DNA of 64,000 bases from Ciceribacter sp. T2.26MG-112.2 (GCF_900492205.1 NZ_UEYQ01000010.1:62001-126000); one strand, 5' to 3'. Counted from the stretch's first letter, positions 42,904 through 53,083 are shown. Notes: a model not told the origin generated them from the letters alone. A program made the numbers and translations.

Positions 42904-44114
42904 TGGCAATCGACACCCGCACCGAAACCCCGAAAGTTTCCGTCAGCGACTATCTGCGCAAGAATATTCGCGAATACGGCCTGCTGCTGGCGCTCGTCGT
43001 CATCATGCTGCTGTTCCAGTTCCTGACCGGCGGCGTCCTGTTCAAGCCGGTCAACATCACCAATCTGGTGCTCCAGAACTCGTTCATCATCATCATGGCG
43101 CTCGGCATGCTGCTGATCATCGTGGCCGGGCATATCGACCTGTCGGTCGGCTCGATCGTTGCCTTCATCGGCGGCATATCGGCGATCATGCTGGTCAAAT
43201 GGGGCTGGCACTTCTCGCTCGTCGTGCCGCTTTGTCTCATCATCGGCGCCGCCATGGGGGCCGCCCAGGGCTACTGGGTCGCCTACCAGAAGATCCCGTC
43301 CTTCATCGTCACGCTCGCCGGCATGCTGGTCTTCCGCGGCCTCACCTATGTCGTGCTCGAGGGCCGGCCGATCGGCCCGTTCCCCAAGGAATTCCAGCTG
43401 CTGTCGACCGGCTTCATCCCGGACTTCCTGTCGTTCACCGATCCGGCCACGAGCGTCGTCAAGAACTACGTGGCGCTGCTCGCCGTTCTGGCGTTGGTCG
43501 GCTGGGCGATCTATTCGGGCCTGAAGAACCGCCGCCTAAACGAGCAGCACGGCACCCCGAACGAACCCTTCGTCTTCTTCGCCGGCCAGATGGCGGTCAT
43601 CAGCGTCGTCGCCGTCTTCCTCGGCTTCCAGCTGTCGACCTATCGCGGCCTGCCGAACGTGCTCGTCGTCATGGGCGTGCTGATCGCCTTCTACACCTTC
43701 GTCACCACCCGTTCGACCATCGGCCGGCGCATCTATGCGATGGGCGGCAACGAAAAGGCGGCCAAGCTTTCCGGCATCAACACCGAGCGGCTGACCTTCT
43801 ACACCTTCGTCAACATGGGCGTGCTTGCCGCCCTTGCCGGCATGATCATCGCCGCACGCCTCAATTCGGCGACGCCGAAGGCCGGCGTCGGCTTCGAACT
43901 CGACGTCATCGCCGCCTGCTTCATCGGCGGCGCCTCGGCCTCGGGTGGGGTCGGCCGCATTATCGGTGCGGTCATCGGCGCCTTCATCATGGGCGTGATG
44001 AACAACGGCATGTCGATCATGGGCATCGGCATCGACTATCAGCAACTGATCAAGGGTCTGGTGCTGCTCGCCGCCGTCTTCTTCGACGTCTACAACAAGA
44101 ACAAAGCAGTCTGA
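42903..44114 (+). CDS. gguB: Multiple-sugar ABC importer permease GguB (MmsB)
   Basis: The 403-residue permease has about 10 membrane segments and the sugar-transport (BPD_transp_2) signatures, including the EAA-like loop near GNEKAAKLSGIN. With ChvE and GguA it forms the arabinose/galactose importer of the inner membrane. The overlap with gguA couples translation. gguC follows after 10 bases. Confidence 0.95.
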
Positions 44115-44124
44115 GGTAAGAGAC

Positions 44125-45090
44125 ATGTACCTGTCGCAATTGAAGGATGGTGGCGTCATTTGCCGCCAGGGGGAATCTGCGCGCCTCGTGCCGGGTTTCG
44201 CCTCCACCTATGAACTGGCCAGGGCGGCGATTGCCGCCGGCACCACGCTGGCCGATTGCATCGCCAGCCGGGGCGAGGGCGAGCTCGTCGATCTGCCGGC
44301 CCTTGCTGCCGCCGGCAAGCTCGATTGCCCGGTCCGTCATCCCGATGCGGCCCACATGTTCCTGACCGGCACGGGGCTCACCCATACCGGCTCGGCCTCG
44401 ACCCGCGACAGCATGCATGCCGATACCGTCGGCATGAGCGACTCGATGAAGATGTTCCGCATGGGCCTCGAGGGCGGCAAGCCGAAGGCCGGCGAGCGAG
44501 GCGTTCAGCCCGAGTGGTTCTACAAGGGCACCGGCGTCAATGCGATCGCGTCGGGCTCTCCGCTCGTATCGCCTTCCTTCGCGCTGGACGGCGGCGAAGA
44601 GCCGGAAATCGCCGGCTTCTACCTGATCGGCAAGGATGGCACGCCGTTCCGCCTCGGCTTTTCCATCGCCAACGAGTTTTCCGATCACGTCACCGAGAAG
44701 ATCAACTATCTCTACCTCGCGCATTCCAAGCTGCGCCCGGCATCGTTCGGCCCGGAAATGCTCGTCGGCGCGCTGCCGGCGCATATCGAGGGCACCTCGC
44801 GCATCCTGCGCGGGGACAAGGTGATCTGGGAAAAGCCCTTCCTCTCGGGCGAGGACAATATGTCCCACACGATCGCCAATCTCGAATACCACCATTTCAA
44901 GTATGATCTCTTCCGCCAGCCGGGCGATCTGCATGTGCACATGTTCGGCACGGCGACGCTGTCGTTCGCAGATGGCATCAAGGCCGAGGACGGTGATGTG
45001 TTCGAGGTCCAGGCGGGTGCGTTCGGCCTGCCGCTCAAGAACCCGCTGGCGCGCGCCGCCGCCGGAAATCCTGACGTAACCATGCTCTGA
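44125..45090 (+). CDS. gguC: GguC, FAH-superfamily protein of the sugar operon
   Basis: The 321-residue protein belongs to the GguC/AraD1 group of the fumarylacetoacetate hydrolase superfamily, whose members hydrolyse or dehydrate keto acids. The conserved acidic and histidine-rich C-terminal part (SGEDNMSHTIANLEYHHF, LHVHMFG) resembles the metal region of that fold. No membrane segment or signal is seen, so it is cytosolic and not a transport subunit. A role as 2-keto-3-deoxy-L-arabinonate dehydratase is inferred, because that step has no other candidate in the operon. It was first described in Agrobacterium without a defined function. Confidence 0.85.
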   Translation: MYLSQLKDGGVICRQGESARLVPGFASTYELARAAIAAGTTLADCIASRGEGELVDLPALAAAGKLDCPVRHPDAAHMFLTGTGLTHTGSASTRDSMHADTVGMSDSMKMFRMGLEGGKPKAGERGVQPEWFYKGTGVNAIASGSPLVSPSFALDGGEEPEIAGFYLIGKDGTPFRLGFSIANEFSDHVTEKINYLYLAHSKLRPASFGPEMLVGALPAHIEGTSRILRGDKVIWEKPFLSGEDNMSHTIANLEYHHFKYDLFRQPGDLHVHMFGTATLSFADGIKAEDGDVFEVQAGAFGLPLKNPLARAAAGNPDVTML

Positions 45091-45143
45091 ATACGGACGC
45101 CGTGCGCGGCGCCACGCCACCAGCAAAGAGACAGAGAACAGCC

Positions 45144-46889
45144 ATGAGCGCTTTCAAACCGGCAATTTGGCCCCGCAAGCTGCGATCCCAGGAATGGTTC
45201 GGCGGCAATACCCGCGACAATATCTACCATCGCGGCTGGCTGAAGAACCAGGGTCACCCGCACGACCTGTTCGACGGGCGCCCGGTCATCGGCATCATGA
45301 ACACCTGGTCGGATCTGACCCCGTGCAATGGTCACCTGCGCGAACTCGCCGAAAAGGTGAAGGCGGGCGTGTGGGAAGCCGGCGGCTTCCCGGTCGAGGT
45401 GCCGGTTTTCTCCGCCTCGGAAAACACCTATCGCCCGACGGCGATGATGTATCGCAACCTTGCCGCGCTCGCGGTCGAGGAAGCCATCCGCGGACAGCCG
45501 ATCGACGGCGTCGTGCTGCTGGTCGGCTGCGACAAGACCACGCCGTCGCTGCTGATGGGCGCCGCCTCCGTCGACCTGCCGACCATCATGGTCTCCGGCG
45601 GGCCGATGCTGAACGGCTATTTCCGCGGCGAACGCGTCGGTTCCGGCACGCATCTGTGGAAGTTCTCGGAAGCCGTCAAGGCCGGCGAGATGACCCAGGA
45701 CGAATTCCTCGAGGCCGAGGCCTCGATGTCGCGATCGACCGGTACCTGCAACACCATGGGCACCGCCTCGACCATGGCCTCTATGATGGAATCGCTCGGC
45801 ATGACGCTGTCCGGCAATGCCGCGATCCCGGCCGTCGACAGCCGTCGCCGCGCCATGTCGCAGTTGACCGGCCGTCGCATCGTACAGATGGTCAAGGATG
45901 ACCTGAAGCCTTCCGACATCCTCACCAAGGCGGCCTTTGAGAATGCCATCCGCACCAATGGCGCGATCGGCGGCTCGACCAATGCGGTCGTCCACCTTCT
46001 GGCCATCGCCGGCCGCATCGGTGTCGACCTGACGCTCGCCGACTGGGACCGCTGTGGCCGCGACGTGCCGACCGTGGTCAATCTCATGCCGTCGGGCGAG
46101 TATCTGATGGAAGAGTTCTTCTATGCCGGCGGCCTGCCGGTGGTCCTGAGGATGCTCGGCGAGGCCGGCAAGCTCAACAAGGACGTGCTCACCGTTTCCG
46201 GCGGACCAATCTGGGACGAAGTCAAAGACGTTCGCAACTGGAACGACGACGTCATCCGTCCGGTCGAGCGCGCGCTCACCCAGCAGGGCGGCATTGCCGT
46301 CCTCAAGGGCAACCTGGCGCCGAAGGGCTGCGTGCTGAAACCTTCCGCCGCATCGCCGCACCTGATGCAGCATCGCGGCCGTGCCGTGGTGTTCGAGGAT
46401 ATCGACGACTACAAGGCGAAGATCAACGACGAGAGTCTCGACATCGACGAGACTTGCGTGATGGTCATGAAATATTGCGGTCCCAAGGGTTATCCGGGCA
46501 TGGCCGAGGTCGGCAATATGGGCCTGCCGCCCAAGGTGCTGCGCAAGGGCATCACCGACATGGTCCGCATCTCCGACGCCCGCATGTCCGGTACGGCCTA
46601 TGGCACGGTTCTGCTGCACACCTCGCCGGAAGCCGCCGTCGGCGGTCCGCTCGCCGTGGTGAAGAACGGTGACATGATCGAAGTCGACGTCGCCAATCGC
46701 CGCATCCATCTCGACATTCCCGACGAGGAACTGCAGCGCCGGCTTGCAGCCTGGCGCCCGCCGGTCGAGCCGCCGGCCAGCGGTTATGCCCGCATGTTCC
46801 ACGAACACGTCGAGGGAGCCGATACCGGTGCCGATTTCGACTTCCTCAAGGGTTGTCGCGGTTCGGCCGTCGGCAAGGATTCGCACTAG
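45144..46889 (+). CDS. L-arabinonate/D-galactonate dehydratase, IlvD/Edd family
   Basis: This [2Fe-2S] enzyme converts an aldonate to the 2-keto-3-deoxy acid. Three predicted cluster cysteines, Cys61, Cys129 and Cys202, are in CNGHLRE, GCDKTTPS and TGTCNTMG, and Lys131 fits the carbamylated metal ligand. The length of 581 residues matches rhizobial arabinonate dehydratases. Neighbours imply that it serves both L-arabinonate and D-galactonate, but xylonate is also possible in this family. It follows gguC by 53 bp. Confidence 0.93.
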   Translation: MSAFKPAIWPRKLRSQEWFGGNTRDNIYHRGWLKNQGHPHDLFDGRPVIGIMNTWSDLTPCNGHLRELAEKVKAGVWEAGGFPVEVPVFSASENTYRPTAMMYRNLAALAVEEAIRGQPIDGVVLLVGCDKTTPSLLMGAASVDLPTIMVSGGPMLNGYFRGERVGSGTHLWKFSEAVKAGEMTQDEFLEAEASMSRSTGTCNTMGTASTMASMMESLGMTLSGNAAIPAVDSRRRAMSQLTGRRIVQMVKDDLKPSDILTKAAFENAIRTNGAIGGSTNAVVHLLAIAGRIGVDLTLADWDRCGRDVPTVVNLMPSGEYLMEEFFYAGGLPVVLRMLGEAGKLNKDVLTVSGGPIWDEVKDVRNWNDDVIRPVERALTQQGGIAVLKGNLAPKGCVLKPSAASPHLMQHRGRAVVFEDIDDYKAKINDESLDIDETCVMVMKYCGPKGYPGMAEVGNMGLPPKVLRKGITDMVRISDARMSGTAYGTVLLHTSPEAAVGGPLAVVKNGDMIEVDVANRRIHLDIPDEELQRRLAAWRPPVEPPASGYARMFHEHVEGADTGADFDFLKGCRGSAVGKDSH

Positions 46890-46899
46890 GAAAACGGCC

Positions 46900-47829
46900 A
46901 TGCAAGACCGCATTTCGATCGCTCTCGTCGGTATCGGCAAGATTGCCCGCGACCAGCATATCCCGTCGATCGCCGAGGGGAGCGATTTCGATCTGAAGGC
47001 GGCGGTGAGCCGTCACGGCAAGGTCGAAGGTATCGACAACCATACGGATTTCGATGCTTTCCTCGCCACGCGGTCGGGCATCCGCGCCGTTTCGCTCTGC
47101 ACGCCGCCGGAAGTTCGCTTCGACATGGCCCGCAAGGCGATCGCCGCCGGTCATGACGTCCTGATGGAAAAGCCGCCGGCAACCACGCTCGGCGAGGCGG
47201 AAGCGCTCGCCGATCTCGCCCGCGAGGCCGGCGTCACGCTCTTTGCCACCTGGCATTCGCGCTTTGCCCTCGGCGTCGCGCCGGCCAAGGCCTGGCTTGC
47301 CGACAAGGCAATACGCTCCATATCCATCGTCTGGAAGGAAGACGTCCGCCGCTGGCATCCCGGTCAGGCCTGGATCTGGGAACCCGGCGGCTTCGGCGTC
47401 TTCGATCCCGGCATCAATGCGCTGTCGATCCTGACCGAGATCGTACCCGGCCGGGTTCTTGTCGAAAAGGCGAGCCTCTCCTTCCCGGCCAATCGCAAAC
47501 AGCCGATCGCCGCCGACATCGCCATGCGCACCCTGTCCGATGCGCCGGTTTCCGCCGTGTTCGACTGGCGCCAGGAAGGCCCGCAGACCTGGGACATCAC
47601 GGTCGAAACCGACCAGGGGGTGCTGCGGCTTTCCAAGGGCGGTGCCGAACTGTTTATCGACGGCATTGAAAACTCGGCTGGACCCGACCGGGAATATGCC
47701 GGTATCTACGAGCGGTTCGCCGCGCTCATCCGGGCGCGCCAAAGCGACGTCGATTTCCAGCCGCTGCGGCTGGTGGCGGACGCCTTCCTGTGCGCAGAGC
47801 GCCTCGAGGTCGAGGCCTTCGAAGACTGA
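46900..47829 (+). CDS. L-arabinose/D-galactose 1-dehydrogenase, Gfo/Idh/MocA family
   Basis: The 309-residue enzyme has a Rossmann fold (VGIGKIARDQH at residues 10-20) and the EKPP motif with the family lysine, both typical of Gfo/Idh/MocA sugar dehydrogenases. In rhizobia relatives oxidise L-arabinose and D-galactose to the lactones. It is 10 bp after the dehydratase gene. It provides the first step of the pathway whose other enzymes are encoded in the same operon. Confidence 0.88.
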   Translation: MQDRISIALVGIGKIARDQHIPSIAEGSDFDLKAAVSRHGKVEGIDNHTDFDAFLATRSGIRAVSLCTPPEVRFDMARKAIAAGHDVLMEKPPATTLGEAEALADLAREAGVTLFATWHSRFALGVAPAKAWLADKAIRSISIVWKEDVRRWHPGQAWIWEPGGFGVFDPGINALSILTEIVPGRVLVEKASLSFPANRKQPIAADIAMRTLSDAPVSAVFDWRQEGPQTWDITVETDQGVLRLSKGGAELFIDGIENSAGPDREYAGIYERFAALIRARQSDVDFQPLRLVADAFLCAERLEVEAFED

Positions 47830-47850
47830 TCGATTAAAGGGATGATTGCC

Positions 47851-49365
47851 ATGGCTTATGAATTTACCGGGAAGCACCTGATCGCTGGCCGCTGGGTGGC
47901 GGGCAGCGAGACCTTCTCCTCCTCGCCTGCGGAAGGTCCGGTGCGGAATTTCTCCTTCGGTTCGGCCGCCCTGGTGGACGAGGCCGTGCGCGCCGCGGAA
48001 GAGGCCTTCGAAACCTATGGCTATTCCAGCCGTGCCGAGCGCGCCGCCTTTCTCGAGGCCATTGCCGAGGAGATCGACGCACGCGGTGACGACATCACCG
48101 AAATCGGCTCCGGCGAGACCGGCCTTCCCAAGGCCCGCCTCGTCGGCGAGCGTGGCCGGACCGTTGGCCAGTTGCGGCTGTTCGCAACGCATATCCTCAA
48201 GGGCGATTATCTCGACCGCCGCCATGACGCAGCGCTGCCGGATCGCCAGCCGCTGCCGCGTCCCGACCTCAAGCTGATGCAGCGGCCGATCGGCCCGGTC
48301 GGCGTGTTCGGCGCCTCCAACTTCCCGCTCGCCTTCTCCACGGCCGGCGGCGACACGGCATCGGCGCTGGCCGCCGGTTGCCCCGTCGTGGTCAAGGGTC
48401 ATGAGGCCCATCCCGGCACGGCCGAGATCGTCGCTGCCGCCATTGATGCCGCCATCAAGCGTTGCGGCGTCCATCCCGGCGTGTTCTCGCTCGTCCAGGG
48501 CGGAAACCGCGAGGTCGGCACCGCGCTGGTTCAGCATCCGCTGATCAAGGCGATCGGCTTTACCGGCTCGCTGGGTGGCGGCCGCGCCCTGTTCGACCTC
48601 TGCGCCAAGCGCCCCGAGCCCATTCCCTTCTTCGGCGAACTTGGTTCTGTCAATCCGATGTTCCTGCTGCCGCAGGCCATGGCTGCGCGCGGCGAAGCGA
48701 TTGCCAAGGGCTGGGTCGGTTCTCTCACCATGGGCGCCGGCCAGTTCTGTACCAATCCGGGCATCGTCGTCGTGATCGAAGGCGAGACCGCCAATGCCTT
48801 CACCAAGGCTGCCGAACAGGCGCTTTCGGCGGTCGCCCCGCAGACGATGCTGACCGAGGGCATTGCCGAGGCCTATCGCAAGGGCGCCACGAAGATCGCT
48901 TCCGTCGAAGGCGTTCGCTCGGTTCTGACCTCGACCTGCGACCTGCGCAATGCGACGCCTTACCTCTTCGCCACGACAGGCAAGGAGTGGCTCGCCAATC
49001 ATGCGCTCGGTGAGGAAGTGTTCGGCCCGCTCGGCATGATCGTCACCGTGACCGACACCGACGAGATGCTGGCCGTCGCCCGCAGCCTCGAAGGTCAGCT
49101 GACGGCTTCGCTCCATCTCGAGGCCGGTGACGAGGCGCTCGGCGCCAAGCTCCTGCCGATTCTCGAGCGCAAGGCCGGCCGCCTTCTCGCCAACGGTTTC
49201 CCGACCGGTGTGGAAGTGGCCGATGCGATGGTCCATGGCGGTCCTTACCCGGCTTCGACGAATTTTGGCGCGACCTCTGTCGGCACGATGGCGATCCGCC
49301 GCTTCCTGCGGCCGGTCTGCTACCAGGACATCCCGGTCGCCCTGCTTCCGGAAGACCTGCGCTAA
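47851..49365 (+). CDS. 2-Oxoglutarate (alpha-ketoglutaric) semialdehyde dehydrogenase
   Basis: The aldehyde dehydrogenase has catalytic Cys300 (GQFCTNPG) and Glu263 (FFGELGS). It matches the KGSA dehydrogenase group that ends the L-arabinose route by making 2-oxoglutarate. The length is 504 residues. The ATG at 47851 is preferred over 47842 because of the GGG spacing. It follows the sugar dehydrogenase gene by 21 bp. Confidence 0.9.
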   Translation: MAYEFTGKHLIAGRWVAGSETFSSSPAEGPVRNFSFGSAALVDEAVRAAEEAFETYGYSSRAERAAFLEAIAEEIDARGDDITEIGSGETGLPKARLVGERGRTVGQLRLFATHILKGDYLDRRHDAALPDRQPLPRPDLKLMQRPIGPVGVFGASNFPLAFSTAGGDTASALAAGCPVVVKGHEAHPGTAEIVAAAIDAAIKRCGVHPGVFSLVQGGNREVGTALVQHPLIKAIGFTGSLGGGRALFDLCAKRPEPIPFFGELGSVNPMFLLPQAMAARGEAIAKGWVGSLTMGAGQFCTNPGIVVVIEGETANAFTKAAEQALSAVAPQTMLTEGIAEAYRKGATKIASVEGVRSVLTSTCDLRNATPYLFATTGKEWLANHALGEEVFGPLGMIVTVTDTDEMLAVARSLEGQLTASLHLEAGDEALGAKLLPILERKAGRLLANGFPTGVEVADAMVHGGPYPASTNFGATSVGTMAIRRFLRPVCYQDIPVALLPEDLR

Positions 49366-49378
49366 GGGACGTTCCAGG

Positions 49379-50314
49379 ATGAGCACGCAAGCCGCGGTGG
49401 CCCTGGTCGACTGGGGAACGAGCAATCTGCGCGTCTGGCTGGTCGATGCCGAGGCGGGCGTGCTCGGGGAAAGGCAATCGCCGGAAGGCATGGGGACGCT
49501 TTCGCCGGATCGTTTCGCCGGCGTTCTGGAAAGCCATCTGGCCGCGCTCGGCGCTACTCCCGATCTGCCGGCGGTCGTCGCCGGCATGGCGGGCGCGCGC
49601 GCCGGCTGGATCGAGGCGCCCTATGCCGAGACGCCGGCCGGCCTGATGGAGCTTCCTCGTCAGGCCGTCGCGGCGCCCGGAACCGGGCGCGACGTCAGGA
49701 TCCTACCCGGTGTCTGCCAGCGCACCGCTGGTGCTGAAGACGTGATGCGCGGCGAGGAGACGCAGCTTCTCGGCGCCGTTTCGAATGGTCTCATTGATGC
49801 GCTTTTCTGCCTGCCGGGCACGCATTCCAAATGGGTGTCTCTGGAGGAAGGGCGAATCAGCCGTTTCAGCACGGTCATGACCGGCGAGCTCTTCCAGATT
49901 ATCAGCCGGCAATCGATCCTGCGCCTGTCGGTTGGCGAGGGCCGGGCATCCGCCGGCCATCCGGCCTTCGGCGAGGCGGTCGAGGAAGCGCTCGATCCTG
50001 ACTTCAGCCTCACCACACGCCTGTTTTCGATCCGCGCCCGGGGCCTGCTTGCCGGCGCCGACGAGGCCAGCGCGGCTTCGCGCCTGTCCGGCCTGCTGCT
50101 CGGCGCGGAGATCGCCGCCATGCGGCCCCGTCTGGGCCCGGGCCAAAGCGTTCAGCTGATCGGCAGCGGTGCGTTGACAGAGCTCTATGCCGCAGCCCTT
50201 TCGCTCGCCGGCGTCGAGACCGTATCGCTCGATGGTGGCGAACTGGTCCGCAAGGGCCTGTTTGCCGCGGCACGAGCTCTCTATCCCCAGCGCTTCCCGG
50301 AGATCGCAGCATGA
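49379..50314 (+). CDS. dgoK: 2-Dehydro-3-deoxygalactonokinase
   Basis: DgoK phosphorylates 2-keto-3-deoxy-D-galactonate at C6. The start DWGTSNLRVWL is the phosphate-binding hallmark, and LPGTHSKWV and GSGALTELYAAAL are typical. The 311-residue protein overlaps dgoA by 4 bases. It lies 13 bp after the semialdehyde dehydrogenase gene, joining the galactose branch to the arabinose branch. Confidence 0.94.
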   Translation: MSTQAAVALVDWGTSNLRVWLVDAEAGVLGERQSPEGMGTLSPDRFAGVLESHLAALGATPDLPAVVAGMAGARAGWIEAPYAETPAGLMELPRQAVAAPGTGRDVRILPGVCQRTAGAEDVMRGEETQLLGAVSNGLIDALFCLPGTHSKWVSLEEGRISRFSTVMTGELFQIISRQSILRLSVGEGRASAGHPAFGEAVEEALDPDFSLTTRLFSIRARGLLAGADEASAASRLSGLLLGAEIAAMRPRLGPGQSVQLIGSGALTELYAAALSLAGVETVSLDGGELVRKGLFAAARALYPQRFPEIAA

Positions 50315-50949
50315 CCACCCCCGCCATCGCCTGGCCGAACCTCAAGCGCAATCTGGTTGCCATTCTGCGTGGCATCCGGCCCGAGGAGATCGAAGGCGTG
50401 GTCGATGTTCTCGTCGAAGCCGGATTCGAGGCGATCGAGGTTCCGCTCAACTCGCCGGAACCGTTCGCCTCGATCGAGAAGGCACGGCGTCTCGCGCCCG
50501 CCTCCTGCCTGATCGGCGCCGGGACGGTGCTGGAGGTCCCGCAGGTCGACCGGCTGAACAGTGTCGGCGGCAATCTGCTGGTGACGCCCAATGTCGAGCC
50601 GGCGGTCATTCGCCGCGCGGTCGAGCACGGCATGGTCACCATGCCCGGCGTCTTCACGGCGACCGAGGCACTGCTGGCCGCCAGGTCCGGAGCGGCGGCG
50701 CTCAAGTTTTTCCCCGCCAGCGCGCTCGGGCCGCAGGGTATCACCGCCATCCGCGCCATCCTGCCGCCGGGCCTGCCGATTGGTGCGGTCGGCGGCGTGT
50801 CGGATGTCGATTTCGCCGCCTATCTCAAGGTTGGCGTCAGCTGTTTCGGCCTCGGCTCCAGCCTTTACAAGCCGGGTGACAGCGCGGTAGCGGTGGCGGA
50901 AAAGGCAAAGCGCACTGTCGCCGCCTATGATGCCGCCGTATCGGCCTGA
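50311..50949 (+). CDS. dgoA: 2-Dehydro-3-deoxy-6-phosphogalactonate aldolase
   Basis: DgoA splits KDPGal into pyruvate and glyceraldehyde 3-phosphate. The class I KDPG-aldolase fold has Glu43 (EVPLNSPEP) and the Schiff-base Lys132 (ALKFFPAS). It is 212 residues and is the last gene of the operon. The ATGA overlap with dgoK indicates coupling. Confidence 0.94.
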   Translation: MTTPAIAWPNLKRNLVAILRGIRPEEIEGVVDVLVEAGFEAIEVPLNSPEPFASIEKARRLAPASCLIGAGTVLEVPQVDRLNSVGGNLLVTPNVEPAVIRRAVEHGMVTMPGVFTATEALLAARSGAAALKFFPASALGPQGITAIRAILPPGLPIGAVGGVSDVDFAAYLKVGVSCFGLGSSLYKPGDSAVAVAEKAKRTVAAYDAAVSA

Positions 50950-50998
50950 CGACCGCCCCTGGGCGCCCATCCTCCGAGGGCCTCGACCGCCTCAGCTT

Positions 50999-51018
50999 GT
51001 TGATGGCAAACCATCAAC
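50999..51018. terminator. Hairpin at the dgoA/helicase convergence
   Basis: A perfect 8-bp stem (GTTGATGG / CCATCAAC) with a CAAA loop overlaps the stop codon of the helicase gene, 50 bp after dgoA. No T run follows on either strand, so termination efficiency is uncertain. Confidence 0.55.
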
Positions 51019-53083
51019 TCCACATGCCACGCATGCGCGCCCCGACATCGAGCCGGATCTGCCGCGCGTCCCGCGTGCCCGGCGCGCTCGGCTGGGCCAC
51101 CGGCCACGCGGATGATTCGAAGAATTGCAGCAGCGTCGCCGGGATGAAGCGGGTGCGCGCCGCATAGACATGCCGGTCCCCTTGCGCGTTCTGCCCGTGG
51201 GTGAAGAAGCGCTGCGGCACCGTGAGATGCAGGCTGTCCTTGGCTCGCGTCATCGCCACATAGAGCAATCGCCGTTCCTCCTCGATCTCCGCCGTGGTGC
51301 CGACCGCAAGATCCGAAGGAATGCAGCCGTCGACGCAGTTCAGCACGAAGACCGATTTCCATTCCTGGCCCTTGGCCGAATGGATGGTCGAGAGGATCAG
51401 ATAATCCTCGTCGAGGAGCGGCACGCCGGCCTGGTCGCTGGTGGCGTCCGGCGGATCGAGCGTCAGTTCGGTCAGGAACCGTTCGCGCGAGCCGTAGCCC
51501 GAGGCGATCTGGCCGAGCTGCACGAGGTCGGCCTTGCGGGTGTCGGCATCCTCGTGAATGCGGTCGAGATGCGGCTCGTACCACAGTCTGGCGATCTCGA
51601 TCTCGCCCGGCCAACCGGCCTGACCCTTGCCCATTGCGCTCAACATGTCGACGAATCGGCCCCAGTCCTCACCGGTGCGCGGCGGCGTCGGGACTTCGGC
51701 GAGCGCTGCCAGCGGATGCGGGTCGGTAGCGATCGCATCGAGGATCTTTGACGCCGTTTGTGGACCAATTCCCGGCAGGAGCTGCATCAGCCGGAAGCCG
51801 GCCACCTTGTCGCGCGGGTTCTGGGCAAAACGCAGCGCCGCCAACAGATCCTTCACATGCGCCGCGTCGAGGAATTTCAGCCCGCCGAACTTGACGAAGG
51901 GGATGTTGCGCCGCGTGAGTTCGATTTCCAGCGGGCCGGAATGGCTCGACGTGCGAAACAACACGGCCTGGTCCTTCAGCATCAGGCCGCGCTCGCGGTT
52001 CTCCAGGATCTGCTCGACGATGTAATTGGCCTGTTCGGCCTCGTCGCGCACGCTGACCAGCCGGGGCCGGTCCTCGGACTGGCGTTCGGTCCACAGATTC
52101 TTGGTGAAGCGCTCGCGGGCAAGGTCGATCACGCCATTGGCGGCGGCGAGGATCGGCTGGGTCGAGCGGTAGTTGCGGTCGAGCGTGACGATGTCGGCCG
52201 GCGGGTCGAAGCTTGCCGGAAAGTCGAGAATGTTGCGGATCGTTGCGGCGCGGAAGGAATAGATCGACTGCGCGTCGTCGCCGACCACGGTCAGCCCCCG
52301 CCCGCCCGGCTTCATCGCCGTCAGGATCGACGACTGCAGCCGGTTGGTGTCCTGGTATTCGTCGACCAGCACATGGTCGAACCTGCCGCCGATCTCGGCG
52401 GCAAGCTCCGGGTCGCTCACCGTCTGTGCCCAGTAGAGCAGCAGGTCGTCGTAATCGAGCACGTTCTGCGCCTGCTTGGCCGCGACATAGGCGGCAAACA
52501 GCGCCTTCAGTTCCTTCTCCCAGGTACCACACCAGGGATAGGCGGTTTTCAACACTTCGGTGAGGGACGTCTCGGAATTCACCGCGCGGGAATAGATGGC
52601 AAGGCAGGTGCCCTTGGTGGGAAACCGGCTTTCCATCTTCGACAGGCCGAGATCGTGCCGCATCAGGTTCATCAGGTCGGCGGAATCTTCCCGGTCGTGG
52701 ATGGTGAAGGCGGGGTCGAGGCCGATCTCATAGGCATAGTCGCGCAGGATGCGGGCGCCGATGCCGTGAAAGGTGCCGGCCCAGGTCAGGGCATCGGTCA
52801 GGACCGCGGCATCATTGCCCAGGATCTTGCGGCAGATCCGCTCGACGCGCCGGCTCATCTCGGATGCGGCGCGGCGCGAAAAGGTCATCAGCAGGATGCG
52901 GCGCGGATCGGCGCCGTTGAGGATCAGATGCGCGACCCGGTGGGCAAGCGTATTGGTCTTGCCGGAACCGGCACCGGCGATGATCAGCAGCGGCCCGTCT
53001 CCGCCGGCAGCCTCCGGTCCGATACCGTGCACCACGGCCGTGCGTTGCCTGTCGTTCAGCGTATCGAGATGCGATGCGGTCAT
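51014..53083 (-). CDS. UvrD/PcrA-like ATP-dependent DNA helicase
   Basis: This superfamily 1A helicase of 689 residues shows the Q motif LNDRQRTAV, Walker A GAGSGKT (37-43), VLVDEYQDTN, GDDAQSIYSFR, the RNYRST motif and STIHSAKGQEWKSV, in order. It unwinds DNA in repair or restarts stalled forks. It is somewhat shorter than UvrD and lacks the usual C-terminal extension, so it is probably a second UvrD-type helicase. A perfect SOS box 63 bp upstream of the start indicates LexA control. The ATG at 53083 is chosen; 53125 is also open. Confidence 0.9.
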   Translation of the reverse strand: MTASHLDTLNDRQRTAVVHGIGPEAAGGDGPLLIIAGAGSGKTNTLAHRVAHLILNGADPRRILLMTFSRRAASEMSRRVERICRKILGNDAAVLTDALTWAGTFHGIGARILRDYAYEIGLDPAFTIHDREDSADLMNLMRHDLGLSKMESRFPTKGTCLAIYSRAVNSETSLTEVLKTAYPWCGTWEKELKALFAAYVAAKQAQNVLDYDDLLLYWAQTVSDPELAAEIGGRFDHVLVDEYQDTNRLQSSILTAMKPGGRGLTVVGDDAQSIYSFRAATIRNILDFPASFDPPADIVTLDRNYRSTQPILAAANGVIDLARERFTKNLWTERQSEDRPRLVSVRDEAEQANYIVEQILENRERGLMLKDQAVLFRTSSHSGPLEIELTRRNIPFVKFGGLKFLDAAHVKDLLAALRFAQNPRDKVAGFRLMQLLPGIGPQTASKILDAIATDPHPLAALAEVPTPPRTGEDWGRFVDMLSAMGKGQAGWPGEIEIARLWYEPHLDRIHEDADTRKADLVQLGQIASGYGSRERFLTELTLDPPDATSDQAGVPLLDEDYLILSTIHSAKGQEWKSVFVLNCVDGCIPSDLAVGTTAEIEEERRLLYVAMTRAKDSLHLTVPQRFFTHGQNAQGDRHVYAARTRFIPATLLQFFESSAWPVAQPSAPGTRDARQIRLDVGARMRGMWS

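Noticed and set aside
46846-49587. A 913-residue - strand frame across the sugar dehydrogenase and KGSA dehydrogenase genes
   Set aside because: Antisense to two well-supported genes with known catalytic residues; codon bias is an artefact of high GC.
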